Notes: generated by a model not told the origin, from the sequence alone. A DNA stretch of 64,000 nucleotides from Pantoea agglomerans (GCF_021397715.1 NZ_CP090207.1:496001-560000); one strand, 5' to 3'. Counted from the first letter of the stretch, positions 44,605-59,553 are shown. Made by a program: numbers and translations.

Positions 44605-44868
44605 ATGAGTAAATATCAGCACACCAAAGGGCAGATACGCGATAACGCGATTGAAGCACTGTTACACGATCCACTGTTCCGGCAGCGCATAGAACAGAAG
44701 CAAAAAGGGAAAGGAAGTTTTAAACGGAAAGAGAAACACGCTAAGGGACAGAACTGGGAGGCCAGTGATAAGACAGCATCTTATCACTGGCCTTCTGCTT
44801 TCAGCGGGAAAAAAACCGCCTGGCAGGCGGCTTATTATTTAAACCCGGGTATTCTGCTGCTTCAGTAA
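44605..44868 (+). CDS. arfA: Alternative ribosome-rescue factor ArfA
   Basis: Open for 87 residues from the ATG at 44605, against 72 in E. coli. The conserved core, [24 protein letters not shown], and the Gly- and Lys-rich region up to NWEAS are present; the rest differs. ArfA recruits RF2 to ribosomes stalled without a stop codon. The coding region contains a long hairpin after codon 51, so most protein is expected to be made from cut or ended mRNA and to lack the tail. The frame overlaps the 3' end of mscL. Confidence 0.92.
   Translation: MSKYQHTKGQIRDNAIEALLHDPLFRQRIEQKQKGKGSFKRKEKHAKGQNWEASDKTASYHWPSAFSGKKTAWQAAYYLNPGILLLQ
44759..44793 (+). promoter_or_regulatory. RNase III-type hairpin inside arfA
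   Basis: AGGCCAGTGATAAGA at 44759-44773 and TCTTATCACTGGCCT at 44779-44793 pair perfectly for 15 bp around a CAGCA loop. In E. coli a hairpin at this place is cut by RNase III, giving a nonstop arfA message whose product is tagged by tmRNA when tmRNA works, so ArfA appears only when trans-translation fails. Confidence 0.85.
44809..44836 (-). terminator. Rho-independent terminator of mscL
   Basis: On the minus strand AGCCGCC and GGCGGTT pair around TGCCA and are followed by seven Us. It lies inside the arfA frame. Confidence 0.88.
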
Positions 44869-45249
44869 GTCACGAATTTCAGTCAGTAAGACTTCTTCAT
44901 TCGATGGCTTAGCCGCTGGCTTTTCGACTTCTTTTTTCGTATAGAGACGGTTCATCAGTTTAATCGCCATGAAAATGGCAAAAGCAATGATGACGAAGTC
45001 GAAGATTGTCTGCAGGAAAACACCGTACTGCATGACAACAGCAGGCGTATCGCCCACCGCAGGTTTAAGTACCCAGCTGAACGATTTGAAATCAACGCCA
45101 CCAATCAGCAGCCCGAGCGGCGGCATAATGATGTTGGCGACGAGCGACGACACGATCTTACCAAACGCGGCACCGATAATTACACCCACCGCCAAATCCA
45201 CCACGTTGCCGCGCATTGCAAAATCACGAAACTCTTTGAATAAACTCAT
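44839..45249 (-). CDS. mscL: Large-conductance mechanosensitive channel MscL
   Basis: 136 residues, the E. coli length. Two membrane segments (about 15-45 and 75-100); the Gly-rich pore helix is in [20 protein letters not shown] and the cytosolic bundle is at the C terminus. It opens under membrane tension to release solutes in hypo-osmotic shock. Downstream of trkA on the same strand and convergent with arfA. Confidence 0.98.
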   Translation of the reverse strand: MSLFKEFRDFAMRGNVVDLAVGVIIGAAFGKIVSSLVANIIMPPLGLLIGGVDFKSFSWVLKPAVGDTPAVVMQYGVFLQTIFDFVIIAFAIFMAIKLMNRLYTKKEVEKPAAKPSNEEVLLTEIRDLLKQQNTRV

Positions 45250-45359
45250 ACTTATCTCCTTGCCCTGGCCAATGCCCTAAAGTCTAACAAACCCTGCTGT
45301 TTTTGCCATAAGCTCAGGGAATTAAGCGGCAGTTTCCCGCTGGGTTTATCCCATTGCTG

Positions 45360-46736
45360 TTACAGGAAGAAAGGACTCGGCTGGAACAGGCGTTCCACAT
45401 CTGACACAAACTTTTTGTCAGTCAGGAACATGATGACATGATCGCCTTGCTCAATACGCAGGTTGTCATTGGCTATCATCACATCATCACCGCGCACCAC
45501 CGCACCGATAATGGTGCCAGGCGGCAGTTTGATATCATCGATGGAACGTCCGACAACGCGTGAGGTAGTTTCGTCGCCGTGGGCGATGGCTTCGATGGCT
45601 TCAGCGATACCGCGCCGCAGGGATGAGACGCCAACGATATCGGCTTTACGCACATGACCCAGCAAAGCAGAAATGGTGGCCTGCTGTGGGGAGATTGCGA
45701 TGTCGATGACGCTGCCCTGGACCAGGTCGACATAAGCGCGACGCTGGATCAGCACCATCACTTTCTTCGCCCCCATCTTTTTCGCCAGCATGGCTGACAT
45801 GATGTTAGCTTCATCATCATTGGTGACGGCGATAAACAGATCGACCTGCTCAACATGCTCTTCTGCCAGTAACTCCTGATCCGAAGCATCACCATAGAAA
45901 ACGATCGTGTCCTGAAGATGCTCTGCCAGTTCCGCCGCGCGTTGCGGATTACGTTCAATCAGCTTCACGCTGTAATTTTTTTCCAGCCGCTGCGCCAGGC
46001 CGAAACCGATATTGCCGCCGCCGACCAGCATAATACGTTTATAGGGTTTCTCCAGACGCTGCATTTCACTCATCACCGCACGAATATTCTGGCTGGCAGC
46101 GATGAAAAACACTTCATCACCCGCTTCCACAATGGTTGAACCTTGCGGGCGAATAGGGCGGTCCTGACGAAAAATGGCGGCGACGCGGGTGTCAATGTGC
46201 GGCATATGCTCGCGCATGATGGAGAGTGGATTACCCACCAGCGGTCCGCCATAGTAGGCTTTGACTACCGCCAGGCTGACTTTGCCTTCTGCAAAGTTCA
46301 CCACCTGTAACGCGCCCGGATACTGGATCAGACGATAGATATTGTCGATCACCAGCTGCTCGGGTGAGATCAAATGATCGATCGGTACCGCTTCAGGGAT
46401 AAAAAGTTTATCGGCGTCACGCAAGTAATCCGCAGCGCGGATCCGGGCGATCCGGTTAGGCGTGTTGAAGAGCGAATAAGCGATCTGACAGGCGATCATA
46501 TTGGTTTCATCGGAGTTGGTAACGGCAACCAGCATATCGGCATCTTCTGCGCCTGCTTCTCGCAATATCCGTGGATGGGAACCGTGACCCTGCACCACAC
46601 GCAGATCGAATTTATCCTGCAAATGACGTAAGCGCGAAGAGTCAGTATCGACCACCGTGATATCGTTATTCTCACCGACCAGGTTTTCTGCCAGCGTGCC
46701 GCCGACCTGTCCTGCACCCAGAATGATTATTTTCAT
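45360..46736 (-). CDS. trkA: Trk system potassium uptake protein TrkA
   Basis: 458 residues. Two tandem units, each an RCK Rossmann domain and a TrkA-C domain: nucleotide loops [13 protein letters not shown] near residue 8 and [12 protein letters not shown] near 240. It is the cytosolic NAD(H)/ATP-binding gate of the TrkH/TrkG potassium channels. Follows rsmB in the def-fmt-rsmB-trkA group. Confidence 0.98.
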   Translation of the reverse strand: MKIIILGAGQVGGTLAENLVGENNDITVVDTDSSRLRHLQDKFDLRVVQGHGSHPRILREAGAEDADMLVAVTNSDETNMIACQIAYSLFNTPNRIARIRAADYLRDADKLFIPEAVPIDHLISPEQLVIDNIYRLIQYPGALQVVNFAEGKVSLAVVKAYYGGPLVGNPLSIMREHMPHIDTRVAAIFRQDRPIRPQGSTIVEAGDEVFFIAASQNIRAVMSEMQRLEKPYKRIMLVGGGNIGFGLAQRLEKNYSVKLIERNPQRAAELAEHLQDTIVFYGDASDQELLAEEHVEQVDLFIAVTNDDEANIMSAMLAKKMGAKKVMVLIQRRAYVDLVQGSVIDIAISPQQATISALLGHVRKADIVGVSSLRRGIAEAIEAIAHGDETTSRVVGRSIDDIKLPPGTIIGAVVRGDDVMIANDNLRIEQGDHVIMFLTDKKFVSDVERLFQPSPFFL

Positions 46737-46754
46737 CGCTTATCAACGCTCATA

Positions 46755-48056
46755 TCAATTAGCATCCGCTTTTTTTATCAGCTTAGCGTAGAAGAAACCA
46801 TCTCCGCCCTCGGCCTCAGGAAAGAGCTGCCAGCCATTAGCTGGCGCATTCTGCAGCGGCTTCGCTTCGGCATCCGGCTGACGCTGTAAAAAGGCCTCAA
46901 TTTGCTGCTGATTCTCTTCAGGCAGAATCGAGCAGGTGGCGTAAATCAGGGTGCCACCAGGTTTGAGGTGGGGCCAGACCGCATCCAGGATTTCGCGTTG
47001 CAGCTTCGCCAGTTCAGCGATGTCACGATCGCGACGCAGCCACTTAATATCCGGATGACGGCGAATGACGCCCGTTGCTGAGCAGGGCGCATCCAGCAGA
47101 ATACGGTCAAACTGACGATCGCCGCACCACTGCTGTGGCGTGCGTCCATCACCCTGTTTCACCTCAGCCTTCATCCCCAGACGCTGAAGGTTTTCTTCAA
47201 CGCGCTTGAGACGCTGTGCATCCACATCTACCGCCAGCACCTGAGCTTCGGGCGCCACCTCAAGAATATGTGTTGTTTTGCCGCCCGGCGCGGCACACAG
47301 GTCGAGAATCTGCTCACCATTCTGCGGCTCCAGCAACAAGGCGCAACGCTGGGCGGAGAGATCCTGAACGGTTACCCAGCCCTGATCGAAGCCCGGTAGC
47401 TGGCTGACCGATGCCGGCGATTCAAGACGCAGGGCATCCGGCACGTCTGCTGCGGGATGGGCGAGCTTGCCGCTTTCAGTCAGCATCGCCAGCCAGCCAT
47501 CACGGTCGTGATGCTGACGGTTAACGCGCAACCACATTGGCGGGCGCAGATTGTTCGCTTCAACGATCTGCTGCCATTGTTCCGGCCAGGCGTGCTGTAA
47601 CCGCTTTAACAGCCAGCCCGGATGCAGATAGCGCTGCGGGCCATCCTGAATGCTGGCAAGCAGCTCTTCTCTCTGGCGTTGATACTGGCGTAAAACACCG
47701 TTAAGCAACCCTTTCAGGCTGGTGCGTTTCAGTACTTCCGCGCCAGCCACGGTTTCAGCCAGCGCCGCATGAGCGGGAACGCGGGTATATTCCAGCTGAT
47801 AGAGGCCGACCATGATCAGGTAATGCAGAACACGCTGTTTGCCGGTCAGTGGACGCTCCATCAGCTTGCCAATTAAGGCCTCAAGCTGCGGCAACGTACG
47901 CAACACACCAAAGCAGATCTCCTGCACTAAAGCGCTGTCTTTGTCAGAAAGTTTTTTCTGCGCCGCTGGTAATGCCGTATTAAGCGATTCGCCTTTATCG
48001 ACAACGCGCTCAATGAGCTGAGCGGAGAGGCTACGCAGGTTGGTTGATTTATTCAT
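46755..48056 (-). CDS. rsmB: 16S rRNA m5C967 methyltransferase RsmB
   Basis: 433 residues. An N-terminal NusB-like RNA-binding domain (about 1-140) and a SAM-dependent methyltransferase domain with the SAM loop [10 protein letters not shown] near 258, DAPCSATGV and [10 protein letters not shown], whose Cys residues are the catalytic pair. It methylates C967 of 16S rRNA. A terminator lies between fmt and this gene. Confidence 0.97.
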   Translation of the reverse strand: MNKSTNLRSLSAQLIERVVDKGESLNTALPAAQKKLSDKDSALVQEICFGVLRTLPQLEALIGKLMERPLTGKQRVLHYLIMVGLYQLEYTRVPAHAALAETVAGAEVLKRTSLKGLLNGVLRQYQRQREELLASIQDGPQRYLHPGWLLKRLQHAWPEQWQQIVEANNLRPPMWLRVNRQHHDRDGWLAMLTESGKLAHPAADVPDALRLESPASVSQLPGFDQGWVTVQDLSAQRCALLLEPQNGEQILDLCAAPGGKTTHILEVAPEAQVLAVDVDAQRLKRVEENLQRLGMKAEVKQGDGRTPQQWCGDRQFDRILLDAPCSATGVIRRHPDIKWLRRDRDIAELAKLQREILDAVWPHLKPGGTLIYATCSILPEENQQQIEAFLQRQPDAEAKPLQNAPANGWQLFPEAEGGDGFFYAKLIKKADAN

Positions 48057-48073
48057 AGGATTTTGTCATCAAA

Positions 48074-48098
48074 CAAAAAGCCCGGTGCATGACCGGGC
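48074..48098 (-). terminator. Rho-independent terminator between fmt and rsmB
   Basis: On the minus strand GCCCGGT and ACCGGGC pair around CATGC and are followed by TTTTTGTTT. It lies in the 49-base gap between the fmt stop and the rsmB start. Confidence 0.8.
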
Positions 48099-48105
48099 CA
48101 GAGAG

Positions 48106-49050
48106 TCAGTCGAGAAGGGTTCCAGCTTCAAACCATTCCCGGCGCGAGTTGAGAAGATCCTGAGCCGACATCGGTTTTTTACCGGCGGGCTGCAACTGCA
48201 ACAGATTAAGCACACCCTGAGCGGTCGCCACCTGGATGCCATGTTTGTCAGCACGGATGATTTGACCGGGCTGATGATCGCTGTGTGGCAACACGCTGGC
48301 CTGCCAGACTTTAACCAGCTGGTCATCAACCATGAAGAAACTCATCGGCCAGGGGTTAAAGGCGCGAATACAGCGTTCGAGCTGTTCAGCCGGGAGCATC
48401 CAGTCCAGACGCGCCTCTTCTTTACTCAGTTTCTCCGCGTAATTAGCGAGTGATTCGTCCTGTTTTTCGGGTACAGCCTGCTGGCTGGCAACTAAGCTCA
48501 GCGTGTCAAGTAAGCCCTGCGGTCCCAGTTGCGCCAGCTTGTCGTACAGTGTCGCGCTGGTGTCCTGTGCCGTAATCGGACAGGTCAGTTTATACAGCAT
48601 GTCTCCGGTATCTAATCCCACATCCATTTGCATGATGGTGATACCTGTCTCACTGTCGCCAGCCCAAAGCGCACGCTGGATAGGCGCGGCACCACGCCAG
48701 CGCGGCAGCAGAGAACCATGCACGTTGATACAGCCAAGACGCGGCATATCAAGTACCGGTTTCGGTAAAATCAACCCATATGCCACCACAACCATCACAT
48801 CGGCCTGTAAATCGGCGACCAGCTGCTGGTTCTCTTCGGGTCGCAACGACTTAGGCTGATAAACCGGAATATTGTGAGCCAGTGCCAGCGTTTTAACCGG
48901 GCCGGGCGTTAACTTATTGCCGCGACCTGCGGGACGGTCAGGCTGGGTGAATACGCCGACTACCTGATGCTCAGAAGCAAGCAGCGCGTCAAGATGACGC
49001 GCTGCAAAGTCAGGTGTGCCGGCAAAGATAATTTTTAGCGGGGCAGACAC
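48106..49050 (-). CDS. fmt: Methionyl-tRNA formyltransferase
   Basis: 314 residues. The formyltransferase core has the catalytic block [17 protein letters not shown] near residue 108 (Asn and His) and the C-terminal tRNA-binding domain follows from about 205. It formylates the initiator Met-tRNA. Coupled to def (20 bases apart). Confidence 0.98.
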   Translation of the reverse strand: MSAPLKIIFAGTPDFAARHLDALLASEHQVVGVFTQPDRPAGRGNKLTPGPVKTLALAHNIPVYQPKSLRPEENQQLVADLQADVMVVVAYGLILPKPVLDMPRLGCINVHGSLLPRWRGAAPIQRALWAGDSETGITIMQMDVGLDTGDMLYKLTCPITAQDTSATLYDKLAQLGPQGLLDTLSLVASQQAVPEKQDESLANYAEKLSKEEARLDWMLPAEQLERCIRAFNPWPMSFFMVDDQLVKVWQASVLPHSDHQPGQIIRADKHGIQVATAQGVLNLLQLQPAGKKPMSAQDLLNSRREWFEAGTLLD

Positions 49051-49070
49051 GTTTATCCCTTCTCAGAAAC

Positions 49071-49583
49071 TCAGGAAGCCTGCGCGTTCTGGCGCGCCAG
49101 CTTCTCTAACTTTGTTTTGATTCGCTGACGCTTTAAAGGCGACAGATAATCAATAAACAGTTTGCCATCCAGATGATCGATCTCATGCTGAATGCAGATG
49201 GCCAGAAGCTCACTGGCTTCCAGTTCAAAGCTGTTGCCGTCACGATCCAGCGCGCGAACCTTGACCCGTTCCGCGCGCGGCACAAAGGCACGCTGTTCAG
49301 GGATAGAGAGACAGCCCTCTTCGATACCGGTTTCGCCGCTTTTTTCCAGCAGTTCAGGGTTGATCAATACCAGACGCTCTTCACGACTTTCAGAAACATC
49401 AATGACGATGATGCGCTGGTGGATGTCCACCTGCGTCGCAGCAAGACCGATGCCTTCTTCGGCATACATGGTCTCGAACATATCATCAACGATACGCTGA
49501 ATGTCTGCGTTAACTTCTTTAACGGGCGCAGCGATTTTGCGAAGGCGCTCGTCAGGGAAATGTAATACCTGCAAAACTGACAT
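49071..49583 (-). CDS. def: Peptide deformylase
   Basis: 170 residues. The three signature motifs are [15 protein letters not shown] and HEIDHLDG, which supply the Fe(II) ligands Cys and two His and the catalytic Glu. It removes the formyl group from nascent proteins. First gene of def-fmt, divergent from dprA. Confidence 0.98.
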   Translation of the reverse strand: MSVLQVLHFPDERLRKIAAPVKEVNADIQRIVDDMFETMYAEEGIGLAATQVDIHQRIIVIDVSESREERLVLINPELLEKSGETGIEEGCLSIPEQRAFVPRAERVKVRALDRDGNSFELEASELLAICIQHEIDHLDGKLFIDYLSPLKRQRIKTKLEKLARQNAQAS

Positions 49584-49623
49584 AAATATCCAGATCTGTA
49601 TTCGGTTAAGAAAAGATTACTAC

Positions 49624-49660
49624 CTCATATTGTAGACTTTTTGAGGCCTGATTGACAGCA
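49624..49660 (-). promoter_or_regulatory. Candidate def-fmt promoter
   Basis: On the minus strand a TACAAT -10 (plus-strand 49629-49634) is preceded 16 bases upstream by GTCAAT, a weak -35. It lies about 50 bases before def. Confidence 0.45.
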
Positions 49661-49698
49661 TTCTGCGGCAGGAAGCAAGCGGGATCAGGGAGTCAGAG

Positions 49699-50814
49699 AT
49701 GGACAAAATAGCGCGCTATGTACGGCTGGCTGCGGTCAGCGGAATGACCGGCAGAGGCTGGATTGAGGTCGCCACCCAACTGGAGGCCGCGGATGGCGAT
49801 CTGCGGCACACCAGACTGGATGCTGCACAATGCCTGCAGTATCAGGCACTGCCCGAAAAGCAGGTGGATGAGGTACGGCGCTGGCTGACAAGCAGCCCTG
49901 ACCATCATCTGCTTACCGCTCTGGATGCGGGCTATCCTGTCCGGCTGAAAGAAACTGCGCGCTTTCCGCCCGTGCTGTACATCCAGGGCGATCCCGGCGT
50001 ACTGAATACGCCTCAGCTTGGTGTGGTAGGCAGCCGTAATAGTTCGCACGCTGGCCGCTACTGGTGCGACTGGTTTACCCAGCAGCTGGCACTTAGCGGG
50101 CTGACTATTACCAGCGGTTTAGCGCGCGGGATTGACGGTGTGGCACATCAGGCCGCACTCAATGTGGGTGGCAAAACGGTGGCGGTGTCAGGCAGCGGCC
50201 TTCAGCATCTCTATCCGAAGAGCCATCTGCGGCTGGCCGGCGAGATTACAGAACAGGGCGGGGCGATCATTTCTGAATTTCCGCTGGCCACTCTTCCCCA
50301 TCCACACAATTTTCCACGCCGGAATCGTATCATCAGCGGTTTAAGCCTCGGCGTGCTGGTGGTTGAAGCCTCACTGAAGAGTGGTTCACTGGTTACTGCT
50401 CGTTATGCGCTGGAGCAGAACCGGAATGTTTATGCGCTGCCTGGTGCGCTGGGCAATCCATCAGGCGAGGGCGTTAACTGGCTGATTCAGCAGGGGGCGC
50501 TGCTGGTGGCGCATCCGAATAATATCCTGGAGGATCTGGTGAGTGTCCTGAGCTGGTTGCCCGATACACAAACAGACCAAATTTATTCTGATGACAGTGA
50601 CGATGCTCCATTGCCATTTGCTGATGTGTTGGCTAACGTAGGTGATGATGTTACACCTGTTGACGTTGTCGCTGAACGTGCCGGCCAACCTGTGCCAGTT
50701 ATCTCAGCTCAGTTGCTGGAACTGGAGTTAGCAGGATGGATCGCAGCTGTACCCGGCGGCTATGTCCGATTAAGGAGGGCATGCCATGTTCGACGTACTC
50801 ATGTACTTGTTTGA
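49699..50814 (+). CDS. dprA: DNA-processing protein DprA (Smf)
   Basis: 371 residues. SAM-like N-terminal part, the Rossmann DprA domain (about 80-290) with [19 protein letters not shown] and [10 protein letters not shown], and a winged-helix end. It loads RecA on incoming single-stranded DNA in transformable bacteria; in enterobacteria its role is unclear. Its 3' end overlaps smg by 29 bases. Confidence 0.95.
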   Translation: MDKIARYVRLAAVSGMTGRGWIEVATQLEAADGDLRHTRLDAAQCLQYQALPEKQVDEVRRWLTSSPDHHLLTALDAGYPVRLKETARFPPVLYIQGDPGVLNTPQLGVVGSRNSSHAGRYWCDWFTQQLALSGLTITSGLARGIDGVAHQAALNVGGKTVAVSGSGLQHLYPKSHLRLAGEITEQGGAIISEFPLATLPHPHNFPRRNRIISGLSLGVLVVEASLKSGSLVTARYALEQNRNVYALPGALGNPSGEGVNWLIQQGALLVAHPNNILEDLVSVLSWLPDTQTDQIYSDDSDDAPLPFADVLANVGDDVTPVDVVAERAGQPVPVISAQLLELELAGWIAAVPGGYVRLRRACHVRRTHVLV

Positions 50815-51259
50815 GACATATATCCACAACGAAGCAGAAATGGGTGTTGATCAGGACAGATTGACAGATGACTTGACGGATGCCGGGTTTCATCGTGAAG
50901 ATATTTACAGCGCGTTGAACTGGTTAGAAAGGTTGGCCGACTATCAGGAAGGGCTGGTTGCGCCAATTTTACTGGCAAATGATCCGCTCTCTATGCGCAT
51001 CTATACCGATGAAGAGAGCAACCGTTTAGATGCTGAAAGCCGTGGTTTCCTGCTTTTCCTGGAACAAATTCAGGTGCTGAGTCTGGAAACGCGCGAGATG
51101 GTCATCGAACGAGTCATGGCGCTTGATACCCCTGAGTTTGACTTAGAGGATCTCAAATGGGTGGTGCTGATGGTGCTGTTTAACATCCCCGGATGTGAAA
51201 ATGCTTATCAGCAGATGGAAGAACTGCTATTCGACGTCAATGAAGGTATGCTGCATTAA
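50786..51259 (+). CDS. smg: Smg family protein (DUF494)
   Basis: 157 residues, starting [15 protein letters not shown], as in E. coli Smg. Acidic, all-helical protein of unknown function. Its start lies within the 3' end of dprA in another frame and after the ribosome site AAGGAGG, so the two genes are translationally coupled. Confidence 0.94.
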   Translation: MFDVLMYLFETYIHNEAEMGVDQDRLTDDLTDAGFHREDIYSALNWLERLADYQEGLVAPILLANDPLSMRIYTDEESNRLDAESRGFLLFLEQIQVLSLETREMVIERVMALDTPEFDLEDLKWVVLMVLFNIPGCENAYQQMEELLFDVNEGMLH

Positions 51260-51283
51260 AATTCCTTTCATGCATTCATCGTT

Positions 51284-51829
51284 ATGAGTAAAGCTGCACT
51301 CTTCACCGTGCGTAAACAGGATCCCTGCCCCGCTTGCGGGGCAGAACTGGTTATACGCTCCGGCAAACATGGCCCTTTTTTGGGCTGCGCAAATTATCCA
51401 GCGTGCGACTATATCCGGCCTTTAAAAAGCCAGGCTGACGGACATGTCGTTAAAGTGCTGGAAGGACACGCCTGTCCGGACTGCGGCGCAGACAAAGTTT
51501 TGCGTCAGGGACGCTTTGGCATGTTTATCGGCTGCAGCCACTACCCGGAATGTGGCTATACGGAAACCATCGATAAACCGGATGAAACGACACTGACATG
51601 TCCGCAATGTCAGCAAGGTAAATTAGTCCAGCGGCGTTCACGCTATGGCAAAACCTTTCATTCCTGCGATCGTTATCCGGTCTGCCAGTTTGCAGTTAAT
51701 CTGATACCCGTAGCCGGGACCTGTCCCCATTGTCAGTTTCCGCTATTAGTAGAAAAGAAGACGGCGCAGGGCGTGAAACGCTTTTGTGCCAGTAAGAGTT
51801 GTGGCAAAGCCATCGCTGAAGAGAACTGA
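51284..51829 (+). CDS. yrdD: Topoisomerase-like zinc-finger protein YrdD
   Basis: 181 residues with four C4 zinc fingers of the topoisomerase I tail type: CPACG near 15, CPDCG near 63, CPQCQ near 106 and CPHCQ near 147, each with a partner Cys pair or single Cys (ANYPAC, SHYPEC, DRYPVC, ASKSC). It has no topoisomerase core. Expected to bind single-stranded DNA; the function is not known. 7 bases before tsaC. Confidence 0.93.
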   Translation: MSKAALFTVRKQDPCPACGAELVIRSGKHGPFLGCANYPACDYIRPLKSQADGHVVKVLEGHACPDCGADKVLRQGRFGMFIGCSHYPECGYTETIDKPDETTLTCPQCQQGKLVQRRSRYGKTFHSCDRYPVCQFAVNLIPVAGTCPHCQFPLLVEKKTAQGVKRFCASKSCGKAIAEEN

Positions 51830-51835
51830 GACATT

Positions 51836-52408
51836 ATGGATAATCAACACCTCGCCGGCTCCATTGAGCGCTGCGTGAGTCATCTGAATCGCCAGGCGGT
51901 GATCGCCTATCCCACTGAAGCTGTGTTTGGGCTGGGCTGTGATCCAGACAGTGAGTCTGCCGTTATGGCGTTGCTGGCGCTGAAACAGCGCCCGGTGGAG
52001 AAGGGGCTGATCCTGATTGCTGCTGATTATTCGCAGCTCGAACCCTATATCTCCGATCGCGAACTCTCGGTGATTCAGCGTGAACGGATGTTTGCCTGCT
52101 GGCCGGGCCCGGTCACCTTTGTGGTTCCCGTTCCACCGCAGACCCCACGCTGGTTAACCGGGCAGTTTGATTCACTGGCGATTCGCGTCAGCGATCATCC
52201 CGATGTCCAGGCGCTTTGCCGCGCGTTTGGTAAACCGCTGGTTTCTACCAGTGCCAACCTGTCGGGGCAGCCTCCGTGCCGCACGGCCGAAGAGGTTAAG
52301 CAGCAGTTTGGGGATGATTTTCCGGTCCTGTCGGGCAAAACCGGTGGGCGGCAAAACCCTTCTGAAATCCGCGATGTCATCAGCGGCGAACTCATACGTC
52401 AGGGCTAA
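51836..52408 (+). CDS. tsaC: Threonylcarbamoyl-AMP synthase TsaC
   Basis: 190 residues. YrdC/Sua5 fold; the nucleotide and bicarbonate site motifs [13 protein letters not shown] near residue 22 and [11 protein letters not shown] near 138 are present. It makes threonylcarbamoyl-AMP from Thr, bicarbonate and ATP for t6A37 of ANN-reading tRNAs. 3 bases before aroE. Confidence 0.97.
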   Translation: MDNQHLAGSIERCVSHLNRQAVIAYPTEAVFGLGCDPDSESAVMALLALKQRPVEKGLILIAADYSQLEPYISDRELSVIQRERMFACWPGPVTFVVPVPPQTPRWLTGQFDSLAIRVSDHPDVQALCRAFGKPLVSTSANLSGQPPCRTAEEVKQQFGDDFPVLSGKTGGRQNPSEIRDVISGELIRQG

Positions 52409-52411
52409 ATC

Positions 52412-53230
52412 ATGGACCAATTCGCCGTTTTCGGTAATCCAATCAACCACAGCAAATCACCGTTAATCCATCAGGCTTTTGCAGAACAGACCGGGATAGA
52501 GCACCGTTATGGCCGGATCTGCGCGCCGGTTGATGGTTTTCCGCAGGCTCTGACGGCGTTTTTTGAACAGGAAGGCCGCGGGGCGAATGTCACTCTGCCT
52601 TTCAAGCAGCAGGCGTGGGAGTTTGCCGATCGGCTCAGCGATCGGGCTGCCCGTTCGGGTGCGGTGAATACCCTGAAGAAACTCAGCGACGGACAGATTT
52701 ATGGCGATAACACCGATGGTATTGGCTTACTGAGCGATCTTCAGCGGCTGGCAATGATCAAAACCGGCGATAATGTGTTGCTGGTGGGAGCGGGCGGGGC
52801 AGCTCGCGGCGTGATCCTGCCGCTGCTGTCAGCCGGGGTCTCAATGACTATCGTCAACCGTACCTTTGCCCGTGCTGAGGAACTGGCAGAGCTGTTCCGG
52901 CAGAATGGCGCAATTAATGCGTGTGGCTTTGAGCAACTGGCAGACAAAACTTTTGATCTGGTCATCAATGCGACCTCAAGCGGCGTAGAGGGAAAAACGC
53001 CGCCTCTGCCAGTAACACTTATTCATCCTGAACTGCGCTGTTATGACATGTTCTACCAACGCGGTCTGACCCCTTTCCTGCAGTGGTGTCAGGAGCAGGG
53101 TGCGCAACATCTGGCAGATGGATTAGGCATGCTGGTGGGCCAGGCGGCGCATGCTTTTCATTTATGGCACGGCGTAATGCCAGACATCACGCCGGTTATT
53201 GCTCAGTTGAAGCAGGCGATGCAGTCGTGA
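52412..53230 (+). CDS. aroE: Shikimate dehydrogenase (NADP+)
   Basis: 272 residues. Reduces 3-dehydroshikimate in the pathway to aromatic amino acids. The shikimate-site motif NPINHSKSP is near residue 8, the catalytic Lys and Asp are in NVTLPFKQ and NTDGIGLL, and the NADP loop is GAGGAARGV. Its stop overlaps the yrdB start (GTGA). Confidence 0.98.
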   Translation: MDQFAVFGNPINHSKSPLIHQAFAEQTGIEHRYGRICAPVDGFPQALTAFFEQEGRGANVTLPFKQQAWEFADRLSDRAARSGAVNTLKKLSDGQIYGDNTDGIGLLSDLQRLAMIKTGDNVLLVGAGGAARGVILPLLSAGVSMTIVNRTFARAEELAELFRQNGAINACGFEQLADKTFDLVINATSSGVEGKTPPLPVTLIHPELRCYDMFYQRGLTPFLQWCQEQGAQHLADGLGMLVGQAAHAFHLWHGVMPDITPVIAQLKQAMQS

Positions 53231-53484
53231 ATCAGGCCATCCAGTTTCCCGATGATGAGATTTATGACGCGGCGCGGCAGGCGATCTGTTTTCCGGTGCT
53301 GGTTAACGGTATGCGGTTGACCTGTGCCATCAGCGCCGCGACATTACGATCCCGCTTTGGTGAGGAAGACGCGATGACGCTGTTTCAGCATCACCGCTGG
53401 GATCTGGAAGAGGAAGCCGAAACGGCGATTCGTCAGGATGATATTGATACTCAGGGCTGGATCTGGTTGTCTTCGCCAGAGTAA
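53227..53484 (+). CDS. yrdB: DUF1488 family protein YrdB
   Basis: 85 residues from the GTG at 53227, matching the length and N terminus (NQAIQFPD) of E. coli YrdB; the longer frame from 53083 lies inside aroE. Small acidic protein of unknown function ending DTQGWIWL. Translationally coupled to aroE. The 3' end overlaps yrdA on the other strand by 34 bases. Confidence 0.92.
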   Translation: MNQAIQFPDDEIYDAARQAICFPVLVNGMRLTCAISAATLRSRFGEEDAMTLFQHHRWDLEEEAETAIRQDDIDTQGWIWLSSPE

Positions 53485-54005
53485 TCATTTTTCCAGCTGA
53501 CATAGTTGTTGGCTGAATAGCGTAAACCTTCTTTTTCCTGCTCATTGAGCGGACGAACCTGCCTGACCGGGCTGCCGAGGTAAAGGTAGCCACTCTCCAG
53601 CCGTTTACCCGGCGGCACCAGACTTCCGGCACCGATCATCACCTCTTCTTCTACTATTACGCCATCCAGCAGGATTGACCCCATTCCAACCAATACGCGA
53701 TCGCCAATGGTACAGCCATGCAGCATCGCTTTATGCCCGACTGTCACATCCTGCCCAATAATCAGCGGAAAGCCTTCTGGGTTGGAGGCCGACTTATGGG
53801 TGACATGCAGCACGCTGCCATCCTGAATGTTGGTGCGGGCGCCAATGCGAACCTGGTTCACGTCACCGCGAATCGCAACCAGCGGCCAGATGCTGACGTC
53901 ATCTTCCATAATCACATCGCCGACGACGACGCTACTCGGATCGACCATCACGCGCTGGCCGGTTTGCGGGAAGAGATGTTTATAGGGGCGTAAGGCGGAA
54001 GTCAT
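53451..54005 (-). CDS. yrdA: Gamma-carbonic anhydrase-like protein YrdA
   Basis: 184 residues from the second of two adjacent ATG codons (54005), which has better spacing to the ribosome site AAGGAG and gives the E. coli length. Left-handed beta helix of hexapeptide repeats. The metal-site His residues are in HVTHK, GHKAMLHGC. The gamma-carbonic anhydrase group binds zinc; catalytic activity has not been generally shown for YrdA. Between aroE-yrdB and the rRNA operon, as in E. coli. Confidence 0.94.
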   Translation of the reverse strand: MTSALRPYKHLFPQTGQRVMVDPSSVVVGDVIMEDDVSIWPLVAIRGDVNQVRIGARTNIQDGSVLHVTHKSASNPEGFPLIIGQDVTVGHKAMLHGCTIGDRVLVGMGSILLDGVIVEEEVMIGAGSLVPPGKRLESGYLYLGSPVRQVRPLNEQEKEGLRYSANNYVSWKNDYSGEDNQIQP

Positions 54006-54144
54006 CATGTTCTCCTTGATACTGAATTTATTGCAGCCTGATGTTATTTCAGGCAACTGACAAGCCAATTCTGACCCGGATCGCTGGCGATCTCACCAAT
54101 CTGGATCATTTATAACCACTCAGGAAAAAGATCCAAAAAAAGGG

Positions 54145-54172
54145 TTGTGCTCTGAAGCGGGATCCCTATAAT
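54145..54172 (+). promoter_or_regulatory. rRNA operon promoter P1
   Basis: TTGTGC at 54145-54150 and TATAAT at 54167-54172 with a 16-base spacer, followed by the GC-rich discriminator GCGCCTCCA typical of stringently controlled rrn promoters. An A-rich tract upstream (AAAAAGATCCAAAAAAA) suits an UP element. Confidence 0.9.
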
Positions 54173-54265
54173 GCGCCTCCATCGACACGGAACAACGGCT
54201 TACCGGCCGCCGGGTTGAGAGGCACAGGAGACTGCGCCGCCGGAGAAAAACTTCCCAAAAAGAAG

Positions 54266-54293
54266 TTGACTCTGAAGGAGGAAAGCGTAATAT
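54266..54293 (+). promoter_or_regulatory. rRNA operon promoter P2
   Basis: TTGACT at 54266-54271 and TAATAT at 54288-54293 with a 16-base spacer, about 120 bases after P1 as in E. coli. Confidence 0.9.
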
Positions 54294-54332
54294 ACGCCAC
54301 CTCGCGACAGACGGTTAACCCGCTGCTCGCAC

Positions 54333-54365
54333 TGCTCTTTAACAATTTATCAGACAATCTGTGTG
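54333..54365 (+). promoter_or_regulatory. rrn antitermination boxA and 16S processing stem (5' side)
   Basis: TGCTCTTTAACA at 54333-54344 is the boxA bound by NusB-S10. The next 18 bases, 54348-54365, are fully complementary to 56066-56083 after 16S, forming the RNase III stem that brackets the 16S precursor. Confidence 0.92.
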
Positions 54366-54496
54366 GGCACTCGCAGGATTGATATCAGCGTCTCCGGACG
54401 TAAAAAATATCAAGCCTCACGAGTGAACACATAATGAAATTCATTATGACGTTTTACAGATGAGCACCGCTTAACTTGTTTAAGCAAATCAAACTT

Positions 54497-56038
<1,542 letters not shown>

Positions 56039-56065
56039 CCTGAAGATACCTTCCCGCGTAGTGCT

Positions 56066-56083
56066 CACACAGATTGTCTGATA
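56066..56083 (+). promoter_or_regulatory. 16S processing stem (3' side)
   Basis: The 18 bases are the exact reverse complement of 54348-54365 before 16S, so the precursor ends pair for RNase III cleavage. Confidence 0.92.
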
Positions 56084-56112
56084 GAAAAGTAACGAGCAGA
56101 AAAAACCTCTAC

Positions 56113-56189
<77 letters not shown>

Positions 56190-56272
56190 AATTCGCACTC
56201 ACGCTGCGTTATGTCTCCGGCTCGCATAGTTCACTATGCTTCGCGGAAACATGCCTTGCCTGAGCACGAATT
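56190..56272. repeat. Long imperfect hairpin repeat in the tRNA-Ile to tRNA-Ala spacer
   Basis: Starts AATTCG and ends CGAATT, with inner arms CTCA/TGAG and a tip of GCATAG and CTATGC around TTCA at 56224-56239. Its reverse complement shares the blocks GCTCAGGCAAGGC, the tip and AACGCAGC with the element at 59609-59708, so both belong to one family. It may be of the type called ribosomal spacer loops in enterobacteria. Confidence 0.7.
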
Positions 56273-56331
56273 GCATTTCTTACGGAATGTACTCGGTTGA
56301 GTGGTAGTAGTGGTCTCTGCAGTAACTGTAT

Positions 56332-56407
56332 GGGGCTATAGCTCAGCTGGGAGAGCGCCTGCCTTGCACGCAGGAGGTCAGCGGTTCGATCCCGCTTAGC
56401 TCCACCA
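56332..56407 (+). tRNA. alaU: tRNA-Ala (TGC)
   Basis: 76 bases with encoded CCA; anticodon loop CTTGCAC with anticodon TGC, T loop GTTCGATCC. Second spacer tRNA. Confidence 0.98.
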
Positions 56408-56478
56408 TACCGTCTTACTGTTTTTTCTGAAAAAAATACTTCAGAGCGTACCGGCAACGGTGTGCTGCGAAGTATTAT

Positions 56479-56510
56479 GCTCTTTAACAATCCGGAACAA
56501 GCTGAAAATT
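56479..56510 (+). promoter_or_regulatory. boxA and 23S processing stem (5' side)
   Basis: TGCTCTTTAACAA is a second boxA. The next bases, 56492-56510 (CCGGAACAAGCTGAAAATT), are largely complementary to 59554-59574 after 23S and form the 23S processing stem. Confidence 0.88.
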
Positions 56511-56619
56511 GAAACGACATGTCGTTTTCATTCTCCGTAATAAGAATGAAAAACACGATATGTTCGAGTCTCTCAAATGCTTGCAACACGCAGCGTTGAA
56601 AAACGCCTGTGGGTTGTGA

Positions 56620-59524
<2,905 letters not shown>

Positions 59525-59553
59525 ACAACGCCAGAGGCGTTTTTAAGAGACAC

